Assembly: GCA_028709405.1 (NCBI GenBank)
Contig: JAQVXB010000035.1
Coordinates: 1 to 5,674 of the forward strand
Direction of reading: 5' to 3'
DNA from: Candidatus Shapirobacteria bacterium
GTDB taxonomy: Bacteria; Patescibacteriota; Microgenomatia; UBA12405
Length of the DNA stretch: 5,674 bases
The notes beneath the pieces were generated by a model that did not search any database, was not told the DNA's origin, and saw nothing but the letters and a program-made list of their open reading frames with translations. Position numbers and translations under genes: made by a program. Position 1 is the stretch's first letter. Every line of letters starts with the position of its first letter. Positions 1-5,505 of the stretch are shown here, one piece after another.

Positions 1-807
1 ACAAATTAAGGCTTGACAGTTTTGATAGAGAGATAAAAGTTTTGATTGGTTGACACTGCCTAGTAGTTTTATGTTGGGGTTGTTTAGGGATTTAATAAGA
101 GCAGCTAATTTATTTTGATAGCGACCGGTGCCGACAATATATAGTTTTTGTTTTAACTGATGGCAAGATTTGATGGCCAGATCAATTTTTTTGTGATTAA
201 CAAGACGAGAAACGGTTAGAAAATATTTTTCATTAGACTTTGTTGTCGAAGGAATAAAAAAAGAAGTATCAATTCCGGGATAAATTATTTTAGCCGATTG
301 GTGATAGGTGTTAAAAATTCGGTCTTGAACTGTTTTGGAATTACAAAAGAGATGGTCTGGTCGGTTGATATAAATTAAGTCGGTTTTTTTATATCGGGAA
401 ATTATTTTTGTTAAAGGAAAGAGATATTTTTGTTGGTAAATGTGACGATTGACGTTATGTAAATAACAAACAAATAAGGAATTGGCTGGAGTTAAAAGAT
501 TGTAACCAATAGTTGATGAAGTGGAAATAATAATGTCAAAATCGGAAAAATTAAACTGTTCTAAAGCTAAAGGATAAAGAGGAGTATAGAGAAGAGAATT
601 ATTGTGGGAAAAAGGAAGACGGTTGATAAAGGAAGTAATTATTTTGGTGTTCTTAGGGAGCCAGTTAGTTTTTTTGGGGTTGTGAACCAGAGTATAAACT
701 GGAGCTTGTGGATAGAGTTTGATTAAATCTAAAAGGACTTTTTCGGCACCGCCCCATTGATTGAGCCAGTCATAAAATAAAGCTACTTTTAACTTTTTAA
801 TTTTCAA
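1..807 (-). CDS. GT4 glycosyltransferase, WbaZ-like (3' end cut by window)
   Basis: The first 269 codons of a GT-B glycosyltransferase of family GT4 are visible; the frame is open to base 1. The N-terminus has the family signature FYDWLNQWGGAEKVL (about residues 11-25), with the Gly-Gly loop and Glu of the acceptor domain. Next come an LALEQF segment (80-85), DIIIST (91-96) and CYLHN (114-118), all typical of WbaZ-type mannosyltransferases. YPGID (176-180) marks the domain linker, and LTVSRLVNHKKID (197-209) and YIVGTG (223-228) belong to the donor Rossmann fold. Family members are about 370 residues, so roughly the last 100, with the E-x7-E donor site, lie beyond the left edge. The start is assigned to TTG at 805-807. 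The frame is closed by TAG six bases upstream, no in-frame ATG occurs in all 269 codons, and the family's conserved KVA strand follows within seven residues. No Shine-Dalgarno is visible. The gene starts 3 nt after the upstream gene's stop, so coupled translation is likely. Mannose specificity is inferred from resemblance only. Confidence 0.85.
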   Translation of the reverse strand, partial: MKIKKLKVALFYDWLNQWGGAEKVLLDLIKLYPQAPVYTLVHNPKKTNWLPKNTKIITSFINRLPFSHNNSLLYTPLYPLALEQFNFSDFDIIISTSSTIGYNLLTPANSLFVCYLHNVNRHIYQQKYLFPLTKIISRYKKTDLIYINRPDHLFCNSKTVQDRIFNTYHQSAKIIYPGIDTSFFIPSTTKSNEKYFLTVSRLVNHKKIDLAIKSCHQLKQKLYIVGTGRYQNKLAALIKSLNNPNIKLLGSVNQSKLLSLYQNCQALIC

Positions 808-828
808 TTTCTAATTTCTAATTTCTAA
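794..828 (-). repeat. Heptanucleotide tandem array forming a gene junction
   Basis: Five consecutive 7-nt units fill the junction between the two GT4 genes. On the coding strand they read TTAGAAA (three perfect copies, 828-808), TTGAAAA (807-801) and TTAAAAA (800-794). The array supplies the last five codons and TAG stop of the upstream gene, the 3-nt spacer, the TTG start and the next four codons of the downstream gene. TTAGAAA contains TAG on one strand and TAA on the other (TTTCTAA). Because 7 is not a multiple of 3, three copies put a stop in every frame of both strands. AT-rich heptad arrays of this kind are, from memory, common in CPR genomes; this was not checked. Confidence 0.9.
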
Positions 829-1935
829 TATTTTTTTGTAAACAGCCATTGTTTGGTTGGCGGTTTTTGACCAAGAATATTTTTTGAGTTGTTGTTGACC
901 GAGTTTAATTAGTTTGATGCGAAGATCGGGGCTATCTTTAAGTTGATTAATTTTTTGAACTAAATTTGAGGCATTGTTGGGATCAAAATATAGAACGGAG
1001 TCATTATAAATTTCTGGTAGACAGCTAGAATTTGAGGAAATGACGGGACAATTTAGAGCCATGGCTTCTAGGCCGGTTAGACTGAAACCTTCCATTAGGG
1101 AGGGATGAACTAGAGCCAGGGCTTGTTGATAGATATTTTTGAATTGTTTATCGTCTAAATAACCCAAAAATTCAACTTGTTTTTTAAGACCAATTTGAGC
1201 TATCTCGATTTTTAATTTTTCACTAAAAAAACTTCTAGCACAAATAATTTTAAGACTAATGTCAGGTAATTCTTTTAGGGCGGCTAAAATAACTTTAATA
1301 TTTTTATGACTATAAAGATTACCAGTGTATATAATGTAATTTTTTGGGGTTTTGACTATTTCATTTTGATTATTAGCTAAAAAAGTTGGGTCAACGGCTT
1401 CGTGAGTGGTAACTATTCGAGATGGATTTAAATTATATTTATCAATTAAATATTTACGCCAGAAATTACTGGGAACGATAATTTGATTTCTTTTAACAAT
1501 AGTATTTGTTAGAAAAAGATAAGCCAAATGTTTTAAGCTGTATAAAAATTGATTTTTAGTGGTGGTGTCTTTGCCAGTAAAGAAATGTTTAATTAGATCG
1601 TGAATAGTAATAACTGATTTTTTAAAATAAAGGATTGGTTTGTTGAAGTGGGTAAAATGAACAAGGTCGGCTTGCAAAGAATAAATAATAAAGGGTAATA
1701 AAAATTGTTCTTTAAGGGAATAATGTTTAATATTGGTGGCAAAATATTTATAATTATCACCTAAGTCTTTTTTAACTTCCTCAATTAAATCTTGATAAAT
1801 AATAAGAGTAAATCGGTATTTTTTAAAATCAGGTAGAGAAATTAAGGCTTTGAGTAAATTTTTGGTATAACGGCCAATACCAGTGTGTTTTGGTCCGTAA
1901 AGACGGGCATCAATAACAATGTGTTTTTGTTTCAT
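811..1935 (-). CDS. GT4 glycosyltransferase, TGIGRY (MtfB-like) type
   Basis: A complete 374-residue retaining GT-B glycosyltransferase, normal length for GT4. The N-terminal acceptor domain opens with IVIDARLYGP (6-15) and the TGIGRY loop (18-23), then ITIHDL (109-114) with the His-Asp often found in this subfamily. The donor domain starts near residue 200 with YTGNLYSHKN (203-212). It carries HPSLMEGFSLTGLEAMA (277-293), in which E282 and E290 form the E-x7-E nucleotide-sugar site. CPVISSNSSCLPEI (296-309) is the usual following loop. No signal peptide or membrane helix is seen, so it should act on the cytosolic face. The ATG overlaps the upstream gene's TGA as ATGA, which suggests translational coupling. 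The last five codons (LEIRN) and the stop are made of a 7-nt tandem repeat, so the extreme C-terminus is probably not under functional constraint. The sugar donor is unknown. Confidence 0.93.
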   Translation of the reverse strand: MKQKHIVIDARLYGPKHTGIGRYTKNLLKALISLPDFKKYRFTLIIYQDLIEEVKKDLGDNYKYFATNIKHYSLKEQFLLPFIIYSLQADLVHFTHFNKPILYFKKSVITIHDLIKHFFTGKDTTTKNQFLYSLKHLAYLFLTNTIVKRNQIIVPSNFWRKYLIDKYNLNPSRIVTTHEAVDPTFLANNQNEIVKTPKNYIIYTGNLYSHKNIKVILAALKELPDISLKIICARSFFSEKLKIEIAQIGLKKQVEFLGYLDDKQFKNIYQQALALVHPSLMEGFSLTGLEAMALNCPVISSNSSCLPEIYNDSVLYFDPNNASNLVQKINQLKDSPDLRIKLIKLGQQQLKKYSWSKTANQTMAVYKKILEIRN

Positions 1936-2843
1936 AAATACTTGGCCTTGAAAACTCTTTGGATTTCGAGGAGTTTAATTCCAGTCATGACTAAAAATCT
2001 GACTGGAGATGAATAATGGGAGAAAAGATTTTCTTGATAAAAAATTTTCATAGCTTGAGTACTGGCTTTGGCAGTTTTTATTTTAGTTGATCGATTGGCA
2101 TGAGAAAGATGTTTACTTTTATTAATTAATCCTGAAGAAACCCCTTGAAAATGGGTAATTTTACAGTTGGGATTGAAATATAAATTAAATTTTTGTTGTT
2201 TAAGCTGATAGCAAAAATCAAGATCTTCACCATAGAAAAAATATTTTTCATTCCACCATTTAACCTTATCCCCCACTTGTTTTTTAACCATTAAAAAAGC
2301 ACCAACGCAAGCATCAATTTTATGAGGAATGGTGGTGTCTAGATTACCCATAAAATAGCCGGCAAAAATTTTTGATTTGGGAAATAATTTAGATAAACCA
2401 CTGAAGTGACAGAGAGAATTCCAGGGGGTGGGAAAACCGCGATGACATTCTGGTTGCATTTTGCCAGTAAGGGCTAGGTCTATTTGGCAGGTGGCGGCGT
2501 CAACATCTTTATTTTTATCAAAAAATTCGATCATGTTTTTGAAAGTATTTTTTTGAACAATAGTGTCGGGATTTAGGAATAAAACAAATCTAGTTTTGGG
2601 ATTCATAGCTTTTAAACCTTGATTGTTACCATGAGCAAAACCTTTATTGGTATTTAGGATTAAGTATTTAGTATTTAAGGTTTTTGATTTTTTGGCTAGC
2701 TTAATACTGTCATCGGTTGACATATTATCAACAACAATAACTTCATATTGATAATTACCAATATTTGACTTATTAATACTTTCGAGACATTTTTTTAAAT
2801 AATCGCCTGAATTGTAATTTAAGATTATTACAGATAAATCCAT
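1932..2843 (-). CDS. GT2 glycosyltransferase, rhamnosyltransferase (WbbL)-like
   Basis: A complete 303-residue inverting GT-A glycosyltransferase of family GT2. SVIILNYNSGDYLKKCLESI (4-23) is the first nucleotide-binding strand and helix. VVDNMSTDDS (37-46) holds the conserved Asp residues that contact the nucleotide. GFAHGNNQGL (68-77) follows. LNPDT (90-94) takes the place of the DxD metal site, as is usual in the WbbL/dTDP-rhamnosyltransferase branch. FFYGEDLDFCYQLK (202-215) has the Glu-Asp pair expected to supply the catalytic base, and ITHFQG (229-234) closes the core. The C-terminal 35 or so residues (from FYQENLFS) form a hydrophobic and basic helix probably lying on the membrane. Residues 56-65 are encoded by a 7-nt tandem repeat. 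ATG follows the upstream TAA by one base (TAAAATG), and no Shine-Dalgarno is visible. Transfer of rhamnose from dTDP-rhamnose is a family-level guess; other deoxyhexoses or hexoses are possible. Confidence 0.93.
   Translation of the reverse strand: MDLSVIILNYNSGDYLKKCLESINKSNIGNYQYEVIVVDNMSTDDSIKLAKKSKTLNTKYLILNTNKGFAHGNNQGLKAMNPKTRFVLFLNPDTIVQKNTFKNMIEFFDKNKDVDAATCQIDLALTGKMQPECHRGFPTPWNSLCHFSGLSKLFPKSKIFAGYFMGNLDTTIPHKIDACVGAFLMVKKQVGDKVKWWNEKYFFYGEDLDFCYQLKQQKFNLYFNPNCKITHFQGVSSGLINKSKHLSHANRSTKIKTAKASTQAMKIFYQENLFSHYSSPVRFLVMTGIKLLEIQRVFKAKYL
2650..2677 (-). repeat. Heptanucleotide tandem array inside the GT2 gene
   Basis: Four contiguous 7-nt units lie within the coding sequence. On the coding strand they read TAAATAC, TAAATAC, TTAATCC, TAAATAC. 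They encode residues 56-65 (LNTKYLILNT) of the 303-residue GT2, just before the conserved GFAHGNNQG loop. Unit 3 differs from the others at two positions. A perfect third copy would be read in frame as TAA, so its TTA keeps the gene open. Confidence 0.85.
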
Positions 2844-2844
2844 T

Positions 2845-4059
2845 TTATTTTTTATTAGTAATTTCTTTATAAATCTGGTTTAGACCATTAACGCTGCTTT
2901 GATAAGAATATTTACTACTGATTAATTTATTGGCTTCATCTCCCATTATTCTTCTTTTTTTGTCATTTTTGAGAAGATCAATGGTATTTTTGGCAACATC
3001 TTGATAATCACAAATTATAGATTGTTTGAAATTTTCAATTTTAATACCACCCATACCTTCTGGAGTAGTGACAATGGGTAAACGACAAGCCATGGCTTCT
3101 AAAAATTTGTTGCGAGTGCCACCACCACTGCCCATGGGGGCAATTAGAGCCCAACAATATTGATAATAATACATGGGGTCTTTGGGTTGACCATCAAAAT
3201 CAGCTTCTTCAACAATTATGTCGGTGGATCGATAATGACCATAATAATCGGGGGAATGACGACCAATAATATATAATTTACAATCAGGAATAGCTTTTTT
3301 AATTGCTGGCCAAGAATCTTTGATAATCATTTCTACTGATTCACGATTTTGCATCCATTTCATATTGGATACACCAAAGAGAATTGAGGGAAATTTGCTT
3401 TTAGGTGTTTTTGGTTTTGATTCAAAGAATTTATTATCAACTCCATTTTGAAAAAGTTTAATATCGTTTCGACCGGTGATTTTAGAAATTAGTTCTTGAT
3501 CCTCTTGGGCAAAGGCAACAACTGTGTGGGTATTTTTCCAATAATGAGTTTCCCAATATTTTAACTTGAGAACATCAATCCAAAGAAAAGGTTTTAATAG
3601 TTTTTTCCAACCAGTGACAGTTTCTACATAATGTTTGTAAACATTATATTCGACAGTTAAATCGACTAAAACAATGGGAATTTTGGTTTCAGGAATATTG
3701 GGCATGGGATAAAAACAATCACAGTGAATGAGATCAAAAGAATTAGTATCTAACTCTTGTTGGATGGCTTGGCGAAAATTTTTATTGATATGTTTTACCA
3801 CCAAAAATGGACATTGACTGAAACCAGTAAGTAAAACTTTTTTGGGATCCCAAGTTTTACCTCGTTTGACAACAACAACCTTAGAACAATATTGCTTAAC
3901 ATCTTCTAAACCTTCTTCATCAGCACTAAGACAAATTAGAGTAATGTCGTTGTCGGGTGATAGATATTTTATAGAGTAAAAAGAACTATTTTGGCCACCA
4001 GATTGAGATAGACGAGGAATATAAGGGATAATCATGAGAATTTTTCTTTTTTGATTCAT
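2845..4059 (-). CDS. GT4 glycosyltransferase, GGGTR type
   Basis: A complete 404-residue GT-B glycosyltransferase. The N-terminal domain begins KILMIIPYIPRLSQSGGQ (6-23), with the Gly-Gly loop, and has FDLIHCD (108-114). The middle segment rich in Trp, Tyr and Lys (about 150-175) resembles the membrane-contact helix of this group. The donor domain runs from LFQNGVD (202-208) through FGVSNMKWMQN (228-238), the counterpart of the G-x-M-x-W-x-x-N motif in TuaH/EpsH-like GT4 enzymes. It ends with APMGSGGGTRNKFLEAMA (307-324). Only the second Glu of E-x7-E is present (E321); the first is replaced by Gly (G313). This is normal for GGGTR-type enzymes and is not a sign of decay. The ATG at 4057-4059 lies 12 nt after the ligase/polymerase stop. 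Met9 is an alternative start, but it would cut into the first beta strand. No Shine-Dalgarno is visible. Donor and acceptor are unknown. Confidence 0.92.
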   Translation of the reverse strand: MNQKRKILMIIPYIPRLSQSGGQNSSFYSIKYLSPDNDITLICLSADEEGLEDVKQYCSKVVVVKRGKTWDPKKVLLTGFSQCPFLVVKHINKNFRQAIQQELDTNSFDLIHCDCFYPMPNIPETKIPIVLVDLTVEYNVYKHYVETVTGWKKLLKPFLWIDVLKLKYWETHYWKNTHTVVAFAQEDQELISKITGRNDIKLFQNGVDNKFFESKPKTPKSKFPSILFGVSNMKWMQNRESVEMIIKDSWPAIKKAIPDCKLYIIGRHSPDYYGHYRSTDIIVEEADFDGQPKDPMYYYQYCWALIAPMGSGGGTRNKFLEAMACRLPIVTTPEGMGGIKIENFKQSIICDYQDVAKNTIDLLKNDKKRRIMGDEANKLISSKYSYQSSVNGLNQIYKEITNKK

Positions 4060-4071
4060 ATTTCTTAGAAA

Positions 4072-5505
4072 TTATAATCTATTTTTTTCTTTTAGATTTA
4101 AACTTTGATAATAAAGACCCATCATAATCCAGAAAAGATAGGCGGTTTTAGAGGCTTCAAAGACATCAATAAAAACAGCATTAGCTAGAGTGGTTAAAAG
4201 ACAGCCAAAGAAGATAATGGAATAAAAATCTTGTTTATTTTTATTTTTTTTGAAAAGTAAAGGAAAGGTTTTGATTATAAAGAATAAAATTATGATGGAA
4301 AAAGAAATAAAACCAAAAAGACCACTTTCGCCTAGAGATCTAAGATAATCATTGTCGGTAGCTAGAGTAATAGAACCGAGACCAGTACCAGTGATAATAT
4401 TTTTTTTGTAAGCATTTATGGCTCGGGGCCATTCGACATTAAAACGAATTTCACCTGATCTGGCAACACCAGCATCAGCGTCAACAGTAGGATAATCATT
4501 TATTGGTTGATAACGAATTATGGTGGGAGTGGGAGTTGTTTTTTTAGAAATTGGTTTTGGTTTAACTTGAGCAACAATTGGAATTGGACTTGGGGTGATA
4601 GTTGGGATTAGGGTTGGAGTGGGAGTAATAGTTGGATTAATGTCTTTACTAATATTAATTTGGTTTATTAAGGCTGGAATGGTGGCTAATAATCTTTGAT
4701 TTAAATCTTTGGAATTAAAGATGCTTAAGCCGACCAGAATAATAAAAAGAGGAATCCAAAAATATTTTTTTAGGATAAAAAGAGTAAGACAAATGCCCCC
4801 TAAAAAAGCAAAAGTTGAAACACGGGAAGCAGTAAAGGTAAAAATGGGATAAGCGGCAACCCAGACTAGTAGACTGGCCAGTTTAACCCAAATATTTTTG
4901 TTGATGATAAAAACGACCCCAATAATAATTAGAGTGACACTTAAAAAAGCGGCTAAATCATAATGACCAGCAAAGGTAGAATTAATTCGAGTCCAGACAT
5001 CCATTTGAAGTAATTGACCTTTGGAAAATTCTGAATTCATGGTGGAGATTACTGGAAACTTAAAATATTTTTGGCCATAACCATAGAGACTGACAAAAGC
5101 AGTGGCTAATAAAATAAAAAGATAACTGAAGCGATAATCATTAATTTTTTTAATACTATTAATGGCAATAAAAAAGAGAGAAATATATTGAAAACGACGG
5201 AAAAGATGAAGTAATAAGATGTTGGTTGCTTCGGTTTGATAAATTAAAAAAGCGGTGACAAAACTAGCAATGATGGCTAAAAAATAAACTAAAAATAATT
5301 TAGTAATTTTTAATTTAAAGACTGGTAATTTGTGAATTATTTGATAAATAAGCCAGATTAAAACCGATAGAGCGATGATGATGTCGTCTAAGCGAATGGC
5401 AACATAAGTTCCAGGGACAGTTAAGAGAGGAAATTTAGGATAGAGAGGAATAAAAAGAATTAGAATGGCAATGATGGGTCGAAAAATATTTATATTTTTG
5501 AACAT
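4072..5505 (-). CDS. O-antigen ligase/polymerase family membrane protein (WaaL/Wzy-like)
   Basis: A complete 477-residue polytopic protein with about 11-12 hydrophobic segments by eye: roughly 9-23, 37-57, 68-90, 100-117, 126-145, 183-202, 205-225, 229-247, 249-264, 394-412, 427-447 and 453-467. WTRINSTFAGHYDLAAFL (171-188) and TASRVSTFAF (225-234) match the conserved Arg-bearing segments of the Wzy_C family (O-antigen ligases and polymerases). The large extracytoplasmic loop (about 265-393) contains a Pro/Thr-rich linker (290-329). It ends in GTGLGS (373-378) and DNDYLRSLGESGLFG (384-398), the region of the ligase motif H-[NSQ]-x9-G-x-x-[GTY], here with Asp in place of His. Its role would be to polymerise glycan repeats or transfer the finished glycan to an acceptor on the outer face of the membrane. 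Ligase and polymerase cannot be told apart from sequence. The ATG lies inside the end of the upstream glycosyltransferase gene (16-nt overlap), and no Shine-Dalgarno is visible. Confidence 0.88.
   Translation of the reverse strand: MFKNINIFRPIIAILILFIPLYPKFPLLTVPGTYVAIRLDDIIIALSVLIWLIYQIIHKLPVFKLKITKLFLVYFLAIIASFVTAFLIYQTEATNILLLHLFRRFQYISLFFIAINSIKKINDYRFSYLFILLATAFVSLYGYGQKYFKFPVISTMNSEFSKGQLLQMDVWTRINSTFAGHYDLAAFLSVTLIIIGVVFIINKNIWVKLASLLVWVAAYPIFTFTASRVSTFAFLGGICLTLFILKKYFWIPLFIILVGLSIFNSKDLNQRLLATIPALINQINISKDINPTITPTPTLIPTITPSPIPIVAQVKPKPISKKTTPTPTIIRYQPINDYPTVDADAGVARSGEIRFNVEWPRAINAYKKNIITGTGLGSITLATDNDYLRSLGESGLFGFISFSIIILFFIIKTFPLLFKKNKNKQDFYSIIFFGCLLTTLANAVFIDVFEASKTAYLFWIMMGLYYQSLNLKEKNRL
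4519..4635 (-). repeat. Pro/Thr-rich low-complexity linker segment
   Basis: This stretch encodes residues 291-329 of the ligase/polymerase-like protein. It is dominated by Pro and Thr (TITPTPTLIPTITPSP, later KKTTPTPT) with a basic patch, KPKPISKK, in the middle. The DNA shows loosely repeated GGAGTGGGAGT-like blocks on the plus strand, at 4525-4535 and 4615-4626. It lies between the hydrophobic segment ending near 264 and the conserved GTGLGS region, so it should be outside the membrane and flexible. Similar TPTP linkers are common in exported CPR proteins (recalled, not checked). Confidence 0.8.

Noticed and set aside
1932..1934. Alternative genetic code (UGA as Gly), as in some CPR lineages
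   Set aside because: TGA ends the GT2 at the expected length in an ATGA junction, and every complete gene translates to a normal-length protein with the standard code.
1..1935. The two left-hand GT4 genes as halves of one broken gene
   Set aside because: The upstream gene has both GT-B domains, including E-x7-E, and the downstream one begins with its own complete N-terminal domain. They are two separate enzymes.
2845..4059. Loss of the first Glu of E-x7-E (G313) as a sign of an inactive GT4
   Set aside because: GGGTR-x-K-x-LEA donor sites naturally lack the first Glu in this subfamily, and the rest of the protein is intact.
4061..4071. Small palindrome TTTCTTAGAAA in the 12-nt gap before the GT4 start, containing one TTAGAAA heptad
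   Set aside because: Five-base arms around a single base cannot form a stable hairpin. A single AT-rich heptad is likely by chance and is not arrayed.
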